Made by a program: the position numbers and the translations under genes
Assembly: GCF_027943255.1 (NCBI RefSeq)
Contig: NC_072897.1
Span: 45,420,044-45,484,043 of the forward strand
DNA: 64,000 bases
Direction: 5' to 3'
DNA from: Anastrepha obliqua
Taxonomy: Eukaryota > Arthropoda > Insecta > Diptera > Tephritidae
Notes under the pieces: generated by a model
The model's input: only the letters and a program-made list of their open reading frames with translations
Database searches by the model: none
What the model was told of the DNA's origin: nothing
Part shown: positions 20,665 to 32,286 of the stretch, piece after piece
Layout of the letters: every line of letters begins with the position of its first letter
Position numbering within the stretch: the stretch's first letter is position 1

Positions 20665-21300
20665 ACAAGTATACCATTCTATTGTCTAAATCGATTTTTG
20701 TTATAATTTTTAAATATTCATTAGTTATTTTATACTCAATAAAGAAGCACTAATATCTTTCGCGACGGCGCACCTGTACTATACTTTGCCACTTTCTCGA
20801 CGTCACCCTCTGTGGGCTAAACGTGCCTGCAGTCTCTGCACGGCACCCGTCGCGAAAAGCCCCAGAGCTTCTTTAAACAGTCAAAGCGAACTTATAAAAC
20901 AATCATAAAATTATGTGCTGCTTTACTTTTTTTCCCTGATAGGAATTTTTTTATTGTATTAATTATTTGTGGCCTAGCACAGCTCACATTTTCAATAGTT
21001 CTTAAATAAGTTTTGAATATTTTCGAGTAACATATCTGTGCTTGATGGATCAAAACGGTGATGATATCATGTTCGTAGCAATAGCCAAGGAACGGAGGTA
21101 CAGCACTTATACCAGAGAATGTTAATGCAATGAGAAGATGCAAATGTTACTGTAAGCTTTTTTTAGTACAATTGAGATCTGAAAGATTTGTAATAAGGTC
21201 ATTTAGCACACCGAGTTTATAGACACCTCACTGACTTTTGCCCACACAAAAATTAGAAACACCACACATCTTTCACCTCAACACACAACACATTTCTCAC
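20665..21300. other. Intergenic, nothing recognised
   Basis: The region contains a CG-richer stretch at 20762-20870 and an open minus frame (20892-21143) that I cannot assign. Confidence 0.3.
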
Positions 21301-21303
21301 CTC

Positions 21304-22060
21304 GACATTAAACCAATTAAATTTTTACTATTTTCGTATTTTTGAAATAATAAGCGAATACGTAAAATTTATTACATAATTTTTTTTTTCAATTACATTA
21401 AAAAAAAAAAAAACGATTTTAAAAAATAAAATTTATAAAAAAAAGTTTTCACCGGGAATTGAACTCGAGTCTAACATGTGGCGAGGAAAAATAGGCGGTG
21501 CGTTTATTTCTTCGACTGCTTATTTTTTGACCATTTTGTTACTTTTGAAATGATAAGCGGATACATAAAATTTATTAAAAATTTTTTTACGATTACATTA
21601 AAAAAAAAAATTTAAAAACAAAAAAAAAAAATTTGCACCGAGAATTGATGGCGAGTCACGTGGGGAGGATAAATACATTAAACTAATTAAATTTTTACTA
21701 TTTTCGTATTTTTTTGAAATAATAAGCGAATTCGTAAAATTTATTACATAATTTTTTTTAATTACATAAAAAAAAACGAATTTAAAAAAAAATTAATAAA
21801 AAAAGGTTTGCACTGGGAATTGAAATCGAGTCTAACATGTGGCGAGGAAAAATAGGCGGTGCATTTATTTCTTCGACTGCTTATTTTTTTACCATTTTGT
21901 TACTTTTGAAATGATAAGCGGATATATAAAATTTATTAAAAATTTTTTACGATTACATTAAAAAAATACATTAAAAAAAAAAAAAAATTGGCGCCGCGAA
22001 TTGATGCCGAGTCACATGGGGAGGATAAATACACAGTGCGTTTATTTCTGCGCCTGCGTT
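21304..22060. repeat. Four-monomer tandem array in ABAB order
   Basis: Four related monomers of about 170-190 bases follow each other: A (about 21304-21500), B (21505-21675), A (21678-21875), B (21880-22060). All share the block TTTGAAAT(A/G)ATAAGCG(A/G)AT followed by AAAATTTATTA and an A-rich tract. A monomers end ...ATTGAACTCGAGTCTAACA / GTGGCGAGGAAAAATAGGCG; B monomers end ...AATTGATGGCGAGTCACGTG / GGGAGGATAAAT. A is closer to A and B to B than A to B, so a dimer was duplicated. On the minus strand the A end holds GTTCAATTCCC, a box-B-like motif. Confidence 0.75.
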
Positions 22061-23295
22061 GTGAACCAAGGTTTTGTGCATGCGCGCGACGCGAAAATTT
22101 TAATAAAGTTCTGAAAGTAATTCATGAAGTTTTTCATTACATACATTCATAAATGAACGTATACTCTATATGTACATAAATGATGGTATATGACAATATA
22201 CATACATAATATGTATGTACATGTCAATAGGAGGTATTTGCATTAAGAAAAAAAAAACGGTTTAAGATAAATCAACACTTATTTTATATTGTATGTCAAT
22301 TTATAGTTAATGTATTCGACAGCATTTACATACATATGTAGGTATGTACATTTGTATATGAAAAACAATAATGCACAAGCGCAAGAACATCATCTTCCTT
22401 TCATACATACATATGTACATATGCATGTATGCCCAAATAACCTTGACTTATGTATGTACACAAGTCACAGCACATCACATTCTTACAAGACAAATACACA
22501 TACGCACTAGCGAGTTTCTTCCTAACAAGTGCAAAAACAATTCTGCTCTATGTATGTATTATGTCCTAGCATATATACATACAGACATATATACCTACTT
22601 GCCTTCTAAACTTCCTACAAAATAATTGTACTCATATGTTACTACATCCATGCACGTTCATACATTCAAGCATACATATACATATGCGCGAGCACAGCGC
22701 TCCCTTCTTGCTTCCGTGTACTTTTGTCTTTCACCAGTCGATATTCCTAATATTGTACTTACAAAAACATAATACTTTGATAGACGCAAAAGCAACAGCA
22801 AGCACAACGCGATGGCCGCTTTGCCACCACACATTCTAAAATGTTCTAGAACACAACAAAAACACATACCTCACATGCGCATGTCGCCCAAAGCTAAAAT
22901 CTAAGCCTAGCGACTACAAAAACAAAATACATTCGTAGACGCAGTCGCAGCGGCCATGATTCTATCAGCGACGGCGCTGAACAATTTAGAACAAAACAAA
23001 AAGTTCATTCATAAGTTAGAGCTCATATTTCAATTTCATTCAAAAAACGAGCCGCCCATATGCCAATTTTCGCGACCATTCGAAAATAGTCAATATTGGA
23101 ATATTTCGCGTGGAATTATTTGCCAATATTTGATAAATCTTAAATTTTTGTCATGTCGAGTGGCCGCGGCTCCGTATGTATGTATGCACCCTTATATGTA
23201 TGTAAATATGTCTTCTAACTGTGCGACAGTCGCGAGTTAATGCGACTTCCAGCGAATCACACATTGCTGTCCGCAAAGCCGCATATATGTACCTT
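22061..23295. other. Microsatellite-rich intergenic
   Basis: Dense TACATA/CATATG repeats occur over 22135-22700. Several open frames there are made of this low-complexity sequence and are not credible genes. Two similar blocks, ACAAAAACATAATACTTTG...GACGC and ACAAAAACAAAATACATTCG...GACGC, lie at about 22760 and 22916. Confidence 0.35.
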
Positions 23296-23680
23296 ATGAT
23301 CAGAAAGTACCGGGAATGTTTAAATTAAACAAAACAGAGTTAAATTTAAGGCAAATTTATATTATCTCCTTCAAAATATGACCCGTCTGAAGCTACACAC
23401 ATGTGCCAACGCTTAACCCAGTCCTCCAAACACCCCCGGCAGGCCGATTTGTATTCTCTTTGATCAGTGCGATGGCGCGTTATCATCATGCAAAATCTGA
23501 GAATTGTTTGCTCACATTTCCGGCGGTTTGCAACACACAGCATCTCTCTAAGGTTTCAAAACAGATAAATAATATTCTCTATTGACTGTCTGGCCCGATG
23601 GAAGGTACTCATGGTGGACTATGCCTTGGCAATCGAAGGAAACAGTAAACATCACCTTCCCGGTTCTTTTTGCTCATAGA
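23296..23680 (-). pseudogene. Mariner relic, one end and carboxy pieces
   Basis: The plus strand opens with TGATCAGAAAGTACCGGGAA, a mariner-type terminus. On the minus strand the protein ends LEDWVKRWHMCVASDGSYFE (near 23400), the usual mariner carboxy end, preceded by fragments VMFTVSFDCQGIVHHEYLPS and QTVN at 23590-23665. The catalytic centre is mostly deleted. No right terminus was found, so the element is truncated there. Confidence 0.7.
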
Positions 23681-23689
23681 GTATACATA

Positions 23690-25240
23690 TCCCATCTTTT
23701 CACTGCCGGACAAGAAGACGGTCGCAGTTGTTGTTTTTTATATGCATACATTTTGCGTTCATTGAAGGTTTGTATATATTTGTATGCATATGCGTGTATG
23801 CGCGTTTGGCTTTCTGGATGCATCCATGGATATTAGAATATTTTCTCATCAATATGTGTATGTAAGTAGTTCAGATTTGACTGAAGAGATTAAATATAGG
23901 AATGCATATTCATATGATTGCGTTTATGGCTGTTTTACATATAAATTAATTCAAAAGAAGTATGAATAATGCTATATACAAAATAAATTTCTAAATAAGA
24001 GGTATTAGAAAAATCTGAATACGCTATTTTAAATCAATTCTAATTAAACCAAATATAAAAAATGAAATAAAAATATCGAAATATATCGCGGCCTTCTTAA
24101 TCGCAAATTTATTCGCTTCGATTTCCTTAGTAGAGTGCCGAAAAATCTTATGAACTTCCTCAGTAGTTTGGTAAACGCAGAAAATATCTGAATTCTTGTC
24201 CTAGCGTGGTAAGTAAATATAGAAACCCTCCACTCGCGTCACTCGCGTGGTAAATATCTGCAATTCCCCACTCGTGAAGATAGTTGAATTTGAAATGACC
24301 TTATTATGAATCTATAAATTAGAACTCGAAAAAAGCTCATTTAACATTTGCTCCTTCTCATTGCATTAACATTCTCTGCTTATACTGTAATAGAAAAGCC
24401 TGTTACGGCGTAAATGTGATGATTGTGAGTTTTTTACTTACTTTTTGGTAATCTGTGTGTATGTATCTTTATTCAAATCATGATTCTCACATATGGGAAA
24501 CGTCTTTACCTGAGTATGTCCACAAACACATCAATTTTACGTAGACAGATCTTACTCTCTTCATTTAAAGTGTAGATATGTATATACATATATGTATATA
24601 CATACATAACTGACCCGTAATACGGTTGATGGCTCACCGCAACTAAAGTTCAATGAGAAAGCAGGAAGCAAGGAATTCTGTTGAGATAACCATTCAAAAC
24701 AGTTTCGAAAAACAAGTTCCGGTGTTTTCACTACGTACTAGAGAAAGCCGTAAGAATTGTTAAGACATGCTGAACTCTACACAACTTATGACAGCATTGT
24801 AAAGTAAAATATCCTGATAATATTTTAAATGCAGATCAACAACAAGAGTCCATATCTGAAGAAATTAATCCAATATGCAATAAGTGTTATATTAATTCCA
24901 GCTTATTAATTAAATTTAATTCATTTTCATAAAAACAAGAAACAGGGGCAATTGGAATAGAATTAGAGATCTAATTAATTTTCCTAACCACAATAATTAT
25001 ATAATAAATAAAAATAAAAAACACTACATATAACACTGATAATATTTACACATATTCATTTCTAAGTCGCTTTAGCTTCTCATTTGCTATTTCAATTTAT
25101 AAGTCTATAAGAGCACTTTCTCTTGCTTTTGGCTTCTCTACAAATTAAATTTTTTTTATACCATACTTTTTGTAATCACGATTTCAATAATTTTTGAAGT
25201 ACCTAAAATTTCTTTTTGTGTTCTTGCCTGCCCGTTAAAC
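23690..25240. other. Intergenic with short microsatellite
   Basis: No domain-bearing frame is seen. A TATATACATATATGTATATA microsatellite lies at about 24580-24611. A direct pair of TCACTCGCGT/CACTCGCGTC occurs near 24234. Confidence 0.3.
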
Positions 25241-25244
25241 AACA

Positions 25245-25544
25245 TCATTTTTTGTATTCTGCCTTCAGTCTGCTTAGATGGAGCGTGCGTCGTGCTGTAG
25301 CTTCAATTTCGGGCTGTTCATGAGTTAGCCAATTAATGTCCTCTTCGGTGGAATCACCAGTTAACACAAACGCTGACCCAGGATAATTTATTGGCATACT
25401 TACCTGCGTCAATTCGTTAAGCCTTTCTTCAGTTGCAGTCAAAACGACTTTTTTAGATGGGCCTCCGCCGGTTGTCGGGAATTTCTCCCTATTTCTTGCC
25501 CATTTTCTTTTTGAGTTAGCCTTGTATTCCAGAAAATGTTTCAT
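25245..25544 (-). pseudogene. Myb/SANT-like (zeste-type) protein fragment
   Basis: The open minus frame reads YKANSKRKWARNREKFPTTG then GGPSKKVVLTATEERLNEL. A short basic stretch leading into TGGGP is typical of Myb/SANT-like regulators and of the second protein of some Harbinger elements. Upstream, KTGPDWQW (near 25590) could be the preceding helix, but a stop separates them and an intron of only ~28 bases would be needed, too short for a fly. I read it as a relic, origin (host gene or transposon) unknown. Confidence 0.5.
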
Positions 25545-25559
25545 TATTCCTTTTTTAAT

Positions 25560-26230
25560 TTATTAATAACAACTTACCCATTGCCAATCCGGTCCCGTTT
25601 TTGTGGACTGCCCAAGCCTGTTCTACTCAAGGACAAATCGCTCCCTGAGTATTTTGTTATTTGAAAGACATATGTCATTATGTATAGAATGTAATTGTAG
25701 GGGGCTTACGAAAGCCCAAATAGTTTATATCCCAGTGTGAGGAATTTATTGGGCAAAGGGCTGACTCCTTCACCAAAAGGTGTATTACAAGTAGTTTTGG
25801 CAGCAAGGACCTTGAATTGTACTACCATGAGTACTACACGGACTACCACCACTATAAATTCTATCACCTCCCTAAATTAAATATCTCCTTTATTATATAT
25901 ATTTTAAGGGGTGGACGTCTCTAGACGAAAATTTGCCATTCTCGGCAATGTGTCCCATGAAGCAGAAAAACGTCTAATTTTTTAATAAAAAACTTGAGAA
26001 TTTATTAGAAACCTACCTTATAATGGCCGCAATAAACCGCGTTGATGTCGTACTATGGTTCTATAATACTAATAATTAAAGTGAAGCTTATATTTTCAAT
26101 GGAAATCATTCATATCTTTATTGACATACATTCATATGTACATATGTAATAAATGGTTAGCAATTTATGAATAATGTCGATTAATTTTGTTAAATTTCCG
26201 ATGACATATAGGCATACATAAGTCGGGTTA
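25560..26230. other. Intergenic, nothing certain
   Basis: Possible further debris of the Myb/SANT-like gene (minus strand, FCFMGHIAENG near 25950) is too weak to call. Nothing else is recognised. Confidence 0.25.
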
Positions 26231-26234
26231 TTTC

Positions 26235-26405
26235 TGGTTTATTGACATAAAATCTATCTTTTGGATTACCCCAGGCATTTCTTTTGCAACAATTTAGGGG
26301 TTTGTTTGCTGGCTGTGAGTAGCGCAGTCTTGTTAAAATCACACATCTTCAAAATCCATATCGGGTAAGGCTTTCTCAAGTGGGCCACAAAATTACCAAA
26401 GTGAA
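26235..26405 (-). pseudogene. Heavily decayed DD41D transposase scrap
   Basis: On the minus strand MDFEDV, a stop, then QD and ATHSQQTN can be aligned by eye with the MD..DVWFQQDGATCHTA region of DD41D transposases. LLQKK-like and other short stretches follow in changing frames. No ends are visible. This is the oldest-looking DD41D trace in the window. Confidence 0.4.
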
Positions 26406-27035
26406 TATTTTGCGATGAAATTCAGCCAGGACTGAGTTCTATCATCCAGAAGCACACTCAGAAAATTTTGTTGTAAAATTCTAAATAGTTTTTTTTTATT
26501 AACTATCGAAGTTTTTTGCAGCGCTTGAATAATTATCACATTTCTCGTAAAGTAAGTATCCCATTACAACGATTTTTCAACTGCAGACTGATAAAGGATG
26601 ATATTTTCCAAAAACGTTATTTTTGTTCCGAAACTTGATGTTTTGTTGTTCTAAATAATTTTTTTTAATAAACAATTAAAAATTTAACTAATTCCTGCAC
26701 CTCTGGGATGAAATTTTTTTAAGGATATTAACGTAATAAACATCTGTGCATTTATGTATGGAAAAAAATGCGTGCAATTCGAAAAGGATTAATTACAATT
26801 CATTTTTTTGTGCCAGAATGCGCGCTTCGACTTACGCGGACGCGCACGAACACACAAACGGCGACTCGCGGGCGGCTTGCGAAAAACCGTGTTTCGGACA
26901 CATCTCAACGCGATATGCTTCCGTAAGATCAGTTTTGCCGACTTTTCCATTACTGGTGTTTACTTGTTTTTAAAGATTGGCCATATAAATAATTTACGTA
27001 TAACAGAATTTGCGCTTTGACTGTCGCGGAAATGC
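26406..27035. other. Intergenic
   Basis: No element boundaries are recognised. A CG-rich plus-strand stretch at 26815-26905 is open in two frames, without a domain I know. Confidence 0.3.
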
Positions 27036-27272
27036 GTAATGATAATGAAATCAATGACTCGGTGAAAGACCAAAATGAAGGAAAATTTCCGAGGCAAACT
27101 TCCGAGTGTATTTCTGCCATGAAAAGGTTCGCCATAAAAAATATAACTGCCGCTCGGAGTCAGCTTGAAACTGTAAGCCCCTCCATTTGTGAAACAACAT
27201 CAGGATGCACACCAGAAATAGGAGGAGGAGCTCATCCATGCACGCAAAATGGGTGTACGCGCGTATTATATA
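27036..27272 (+). repeat. tRNA-derived SINE (copy 3), target of the LTR element
   Basis: This copy lies on the opposite strand to the others. It reads CTCGGTGAAAGACCAAAATG, then TTTCTGCCATGAAAAGGTTC, CTCCATTTGTGAAACAACAT and the 3' end AAAATGGGTGTACGCGCG, followed by a TA tail. The tRNA-like head is degraded. The tail is interrupted by the LTR retrotransposon and its TATATA resumes at 35589 on the far side. Confidence 0.75.
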
Positions 27273-27708
27273 GTTAAACTTTTTAATAGTGTTAAGATTA
27301 AAAAAAAATTAATTTTAGGGGAGCTATGCTCCTTTATTGAGTTGCATTAAAAACGAACTAAACTTAATACTTATTTCTACCCTACTTATATCTAAATGTA
27401 GCCGCTGCCGCTCGATGACTTTCTTTGCTGCTCTCATTATTCCCACGGGCGGAGTTGTTTACTTCAACGTGACCACCTTCTTCGTTGTCCGTTCTCACAG
27501 GTGATATTCAACGTGATCAAATATTTCCGAATGTGGGAATTGCACTTGTAGGTGCAATACGTTGGCTTTGCGTAAGGGTGTCCTATGGCCAGACGTATCG
27601 TCAGCAGTTTTTGAAAATGCGCGATCGATAGAATTTGGTGCTTGGCTCTGCACGCGCTGCAACTTCAGCGGTTTTGTTTGTAGATTTATGTATTGTGTTA
27701 TGCTAACA
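27273..27708 (-). repeat. 3' LTR of the errantivirus-like element
   Basis: This is 436 bases beginning TGTTAGCATAACAC on the minus strand and ending AAAGTTTAAC. It differs from the other LTR at about eight bases plus one length change in an A run. Confidence 0.93.
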
Positions 27709-27720
27709 AGCCCCCCTTTT
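27709..27720 (-). other. Polypurine tract
   Basis: On the minus strand AAAAGGGGGGCT lies directly before the 3' LTR. This is the expected primer position for plus-strand DNA synthesis. Confidence 0.85.
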
Positions 27721-29146
27721 AAGTTCGAACGTCCGCGTTTGAGGTTTTGTTGAAAATTTGATTAAGGCCTTCCACCGCTGTCTCTGTCAACTCAATGGAT
27801 CCATTCTGCTTGGCCTTCTCGAGTGTTAATCTTGACTTTGTCAGGAGTATGATGATGACTATTAGTACTGTCACTAGGCTGATGTTCGTGGCGTAATTAA
27901 AGTAGTTGATTGATTTTGTGGAGATTATTTGTTTTGTGTTATTGAGGTTTAGCTGCTTTAGCATTTGTAATGATAAGGTTTCTTCGCTTTTATTTGTTTC
28001 TGAAGATATCTGAAGTATAGCGGGTAAGGGCTTGTGTGACGATCTTTCTCCAGAAGAAAAATGTTTCTTGTTGATTGTAATTGTAGCGTTGCTGTAGTGA
28101 ATTATGAATGTACCGTTAACGCATGTGGGCTCTTCATTAATTAAGATTTCTCCTCTAAAATCGTTTAAAAATATGATGCCTGGTGATAGTTCCTCGAATT
28201 CTGGAATGTGTTCGCTGTTGGTCACTGTACAATTTGGCAACCGGCTACTTAAAAGATTTCTTATACAATATCCATTACTTAAGTCTAATACATTGTTTTT
28301 TGAACATATTTGGAGTGCGTTGTACTGTTTACAATTTCCTAATATTCCATAAAGAGTGTTTTCGCAATTAAGGATTGATTTGAAATTAATTTTATTTATT
28401 TTATTATTTTTCTTAACGGCTCTAATGTCTATTGTTTTACAAATTTCGGATTCTACTGTGGGTAAACTTATAATGTAGCTTATTGTTTTGCCATTGGTTG
28501 CTATTTTAATCTCTGAAAATTCGAGAGCTTCGTCTAAGTTTATAAATGGGATATCTTTATCAAATATTTGTTTAGCAATATCTATTTCTTCACTTGACCT
28601 AATATAAGAGTTGACTATATTAGCTTTTGCCCAGTGTATTGCGTATGCTATATTTACAATTTCTTCCTTCAAAATTTCTAGTTTATATTTTAGTTTTAAA
28701 AATGATTCAATTTCTTTGCTTTTATCATTTTGCAAGGCTTTTATGACATGATTTGTAATGTTTGTAATTTCGTTAACGTTGTTTAATTTATTTAAAACTA
28801 TTTCGTGATCTTCGTGGTCTGGATTTCCTGCGATCCATTTCCACGCACTGCCTATAAAGTTAATAGATCTTTTTGACCTGCCTTCTATGTTAAGATTTCT
28901 GAGATGAGCCTTTATTTGGGATATAAGGAGGGTTATGAAAGGATAGTTTGGGTTCTTGTAGAGTTCTTCTGATTGTATTGTCCGTTCAATGTGTTCCAAA
29001 ATTTCATTATATTTGTCAGTATCGATTTGGTGTATTATTCTGAATGTTCCAGTCTGCAGTTTGGCTGTCCCTCTTTCTATCGTAACTAGTTGAGAATTAG
29101 AGTAATCAAGAATCTGCACCTCTGCGAGGCACAGTGGTAGAAGTCT
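27719..29146 (-). CDS. env: Envelope glycoprotein (errantivirus env)
   Basis: This is an open frame of about 475 codons. Just inside the amino end a hydrophobic LLPLCLAE stretch looks like the end of a signal peptide. A furin-type site RSKR (residue ~81 from VQILDY) is followed by SINFIGSAWKWIAGNPDHED, the conserved start of the fusion subunit. A membrane segment (VTVLIVIIILL) lies near residue 420, with a short cytoplasmic tail. Several NxS/T glycosylation sites are present. In this group env is made from a spliced RNA, and an acceptor is visible at 29145-29146, so the first codons probably come from an upstream exon. It is the only long gene of the element without a break. Function of this copy is not shown. 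Confidence 0.9.
   Translation of the reverse strand, partial: RLLPLCLAEVQILDYSNSQLVTIERGTAKLQTGTFRIIHQIDTDKYNEILEHIERTIQSEELYKNPNYPFITLLISQIKAHLRNLNIEGRSKRSINFIGSAWKWIAGNPDHEDHEIVLNKLNNVNEITNITNHVIKALQNDKSKEIESFLKLKYKLEILKEEIVNIAYAIHWAKANIVNSYIRSSEEIDIAKQIFDKDIPFINLDEALEFSEIKIATNGKTISYIISLPTVESEICKTIDIRAVKKNNKINKINFKSILNCENTLYGILGNCKQYNALQICSKNNVLDLSNGYCIRNLLSSRLPNCTVTNSEHIPEFEELSPGIIFLNDFRGEILINEEPTCVNGTFIIHYSNATITINKKHFSSGERSSHKPLPAILQISSETNKSEETLSLQMLKQLNLNNTKQIISTKSINYFNYATNISLVTVLIVIIILLTKSRLTLEKAKQNGSIELTETAVEGLNQIFNKTSNADVRT
29145..29146 (-). promoter_or_regulatory. Predicted env splice acceptor
   Basis: The minus strand reads ATTTTTTTTCAG followed by the env frame, a strong pyrimidine-rich acceptor. 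Spliced env RNA is known in gypsy-type errantiviruses. The donor was not identified. Confidence 0.6.
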
Positions 29147-29163
29147 GAAAAAAAATGCTTTGG

Positions 29164-29838
29164 TTAATTCCTTATTCCACTTTTGTGTATGATTTGTCCG
29201 TTTTCGGTTGTAACTGTGCTAGTCCTGTCTTCCTTAACTACTTCCTTACTATATAACTTACTTAACTTAGTTCCTAATCTTCTATTCTTTTTTACGTAAA
29301 TTACTTGTCCTGGTAGGTAAGATTTTGCGGTTTGTTTCCTCTTATTGTGATACTCAATGTCTTTGCTTTGTTTTTGTGCTAGCTTGAGTAAGTTTTCGTG
29401 TCTCGTCTTTTCCATATCCTCTGGTGTAAATGCGACATTTCTTCCAAAAAACAAGTCGACTGGTCTTTTTCGTGTCACTGAATGAATTGTATGGTTATAT
29501 TCGGACACTGCTCTTTCCAACAGTTCTTCGAAATTTCGATGACTTCCGCTTTCTTTAATGCAGCGCATTATTTCACTTACGGTGGAATGGAATCTTTCAA
29601 CTTGACCGTTGGTCTGGCTTTTATATGGTGGAGTAGTATAGACTTCTATTCCGAGCTCGTCTTTCAACATGAATTGGATTGACGTGGAATTCAGAGATGG
29701 TTCATTGTCCATCACTATTATTTTGGGAACTCCGAAGAAAAACACTATGTCCCTTAAGGGTCTCCTAACGTCTTCGGTAGCTCTACCGTTCAAAATTTTT
29801 GTTACTGCAAATTTAGTAAATTTATCTAAAGCAGTCAT
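29164..29838 (-). pseudogene. pol: Integrase core and carboxy part of pol
   Basis: This frame reads MTALDKFTKFAVTK (first catalytic Asp), IVMDNEPSLNS (second Asp) and QTNGQVERFHS (catalytic Glu), the D,D35E core. It is followed by a basic carboxy region with YNHTIHSVTRKRPVDLFFG and YLPGQVIYVKKNRR, the chromatin-contact type end. It is separated from the rest of pol by a one-base frame difference in an A run at about 29838-29850, so the catalytic core is out of frame with its zinc-binding domain. Confidence 0.9.
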
Positions 29839-31880
29839 AACCTTTTTTCAGTTAGGAAAATATCTCCGTGAATAGTGTGCCCCGGAAAGGTAGGTAATGG
29901 GGTTGCAGCCAATTTTGGCTGGTTGGGGTGTCTTTCATATTTATTTTCCTTACAGACCGTGCAGTTGGTTATCACACGCTTAATTTTGTTCGTCATTCCA
30001 GGGAAATAGTTATTTTCTAAAATTTGCGTTTTGTTTTCCATTGCGTTTCTATGGGCTCTTAAATGTTCTTTCAGGATAACTTCTTCTTGCTCTTGTTCGT
30101 TTACGATGTCTTGGACAAGCTTTTGTGTGTACCGACACTTAAAGTTGCTGAAATGATCTGGATAAATTTTTTGGATTATTCCCATTGTTTCTTCGTCCGT
30201 ATATATTCCGTTAATCACTGATGGATTCAAATATCTTTTGAAGTACCCTATGATAATTTGCTCGTTAAACTGTGGGTCCTCGATTATATGACGGTGAATA
30301 GTTGGAAAAACAATTTTGAATTGGTAGGATGCTGTGTCGGCCTGTTTGAAAAAAATTTGGTTTTTAAAGACATTTATAGGCACTTCCGCACAGGGTATCA
30401 AATTATGACTTGAGCTTTCATCACTGTGAATGGTCGGTGTAAGTGTGTTGACTTGGTTTGATATTCTTGAAAGTGCATCGGCCACTACGTTTGATTTTCC
30501 GGGTCTATAAACCATTTCATGGTTATATTCTTCTAGTATTGCCTTCCAACGTTTCATTTTACTATTTGCATTTTTATGACTAAGGGCGTACGTCAAAGGT
30601 TGGTGATCAGTAATTATTTTTACTTTTTTTGAACCGTAAAGGTAACTCCTCAAGGTATTTAGTGACCAAATTATGGCCAGCATTTCCTTCTCATTGGTGG
30701 CATAATTCTCTTCGGTCTTATTGAGTGTCCTTGAGATGAATGTTATCGGACGATTGTCTTGTGAGAGGACTGCACCGATGGCGAAATGAGATGCGTCCGT
30801 TGTGAGTTCGAAGTCCCTATCAAAATTTGGATGAACCAGAGTAATATCTCTTGATACCAAAGTGGATTTTATCTTGTTGAATGCTTCGATAGCGTCTTTG
30901 TCAAGTTCTATATCTATTTTCCTAGATTGTCGTTTTGAGACATTGCCGGCTTCGCCTCGAAGGAGTGCGGTCAGGGGCTTAGCTATCTGGGAATAATCCC
31001 TTATGAATCTCCTGTAGTATCCAGGCATTCCTAAAAAGGACCTTAGTTCTTTTAAATTACGGGGAATCGGAAATTGTGGTACAGCTTCTACCTTTTTGGG
31101 GTTTGTTTTTATTCCTGCGGGAGTAATGACGTATGCTAGGAACTCAACTTCTTCTTTTGCAAATTCGCACTTATCCAACTGTACTTTCATGTTACCTTGT
31201 TCCAATGTTCTAAATACTAACTCGATATTATTGAGATGCTCTTCTTCGGTTTTCCCGAATATAATCACGTCGTCGATGTAAACATAGCACCTGATGCCAA
31301 TGTGTTGTCGGAGGATATCGTCCAAAGCTCTTTGGAATGTCGACGGAGCATTCTTTAGTCCGAATGGAGGTTGCAGAAATTCATATTTCCCGTTATTCAC
31401 GGAAAATGCTGTCTTTTCTATGTCGGACTCTCGAAGTGGTATCTGATGAAACCCGCTTTTAAGGTCGATAACCGTAAATAGTTTATTATTTCCGAGGTTT
31501 GCTAGGACCTCGTTAATTTCTGATGTAGGGTATTTGTCGGGAGTGGTGATTGCATTGAGTTTCCGATAACCGATCACCATTCGGTATTTCTTTTTTCCGG
31601 ATGCATCTGTCTTTTTGTCAACGATCCAAACGGGTGAGTTGTAAGGGGATTTTGATCTTCTAATTATACCATCATCAACAAGTTCTTCTATTTGTCGTTC
31701 GATCTCTTCCTTAAGCGCCATTGGGTAAGGATAAGGTTTGGAATAGACGGGTGTGTCACTTGTGGTGCGAATTTCACCTTTTACGATTGTGGTGTAAGTG
31801 AGTTTCTGGTCAGAATCGGAGAAAAGGTTGGGACATCTGTTAATTATGTTGCTTATTTTGGCCTGCATTTCAGCAGGCAT
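29835..31880 (-). pseudogene. pol: Reverse transcriptase, RNase H and integrase zinc domain of pol
   Basis: 681 open codons. RT motifs are in order: SPYNSPVWIVDKK, LFTVIDLKSGFHQIPL, PFGLKNAPSTFQRALDDIL, then the catalytic YIDD at residues 201-204. RNase H follows with ELTTDASHFAIGAVLSQ and KIITDHQPLTYAL. The frame ends with the HHCC zinc finger of integrase (EHLRAH...CTVC). Two departures from relatives are visible: GYRKLN where DYRKLN is usual, and LAYVIT where LGHVIT is usual. It is out of frame with the protease before it and the integrase core after it. Confidence 0.92.
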
Positions 31881-32286
31881 TATTAACCTCTTGCGAAAGT
31901 CTTTGTTTTAGTGGAACGACTATGTCTGTAAAGATTGTCTTCATATTTTTATCCGTGTGTATGGTTGCTTTCATTTGCTTGAGAGTATCGTTCCCTATTA
32001 TCCCGTGAAAGGAATTTAATGTTGGTAAAATATAAAATTTAATATTTCCTACGTTGTGGCCGAAAATGTCCACGTATGTGTGGTGTGTAATTTCTATATT
32101 TCCTGCGACCGACTTAACCGTGAAGGGTTGTTCGTTAGGAATCGGGTTCCTTATTCTAGAGGATTGGATATAGTTTTTATTGGAACCGGTGTCTATTAGG
32201 AAGTCTAGAGCATCTCCACTCCTAGCGGTGAATTCATAGTATGGGAGTGAAGATGGCGTTAATCTAAAAATTGAATTGTATCGCAT
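31870..32286 (-). pseudogene. Retroviral-type aspartic protease of pol
   Basis: The open stretch contains FLIDTGSNKNYI with the catalytic DTG, and NSFHGIIGNDTLK, the flap-side and late GxxGxD-like motif. It then runs to a stop just past the start of the RT frame, overlapping it by 11 bases. In relatives protease and RT share one frame, so the boundary here is a frame break. It sits between gag and RT as expected. Confidence 0.85.

Noticed and set aside
22310..22839. Three plus-strand frames rich in His, Tyr and Met
   Set aside because: They are translations of TACATA/CATATG microsatellite and show no coding signal.
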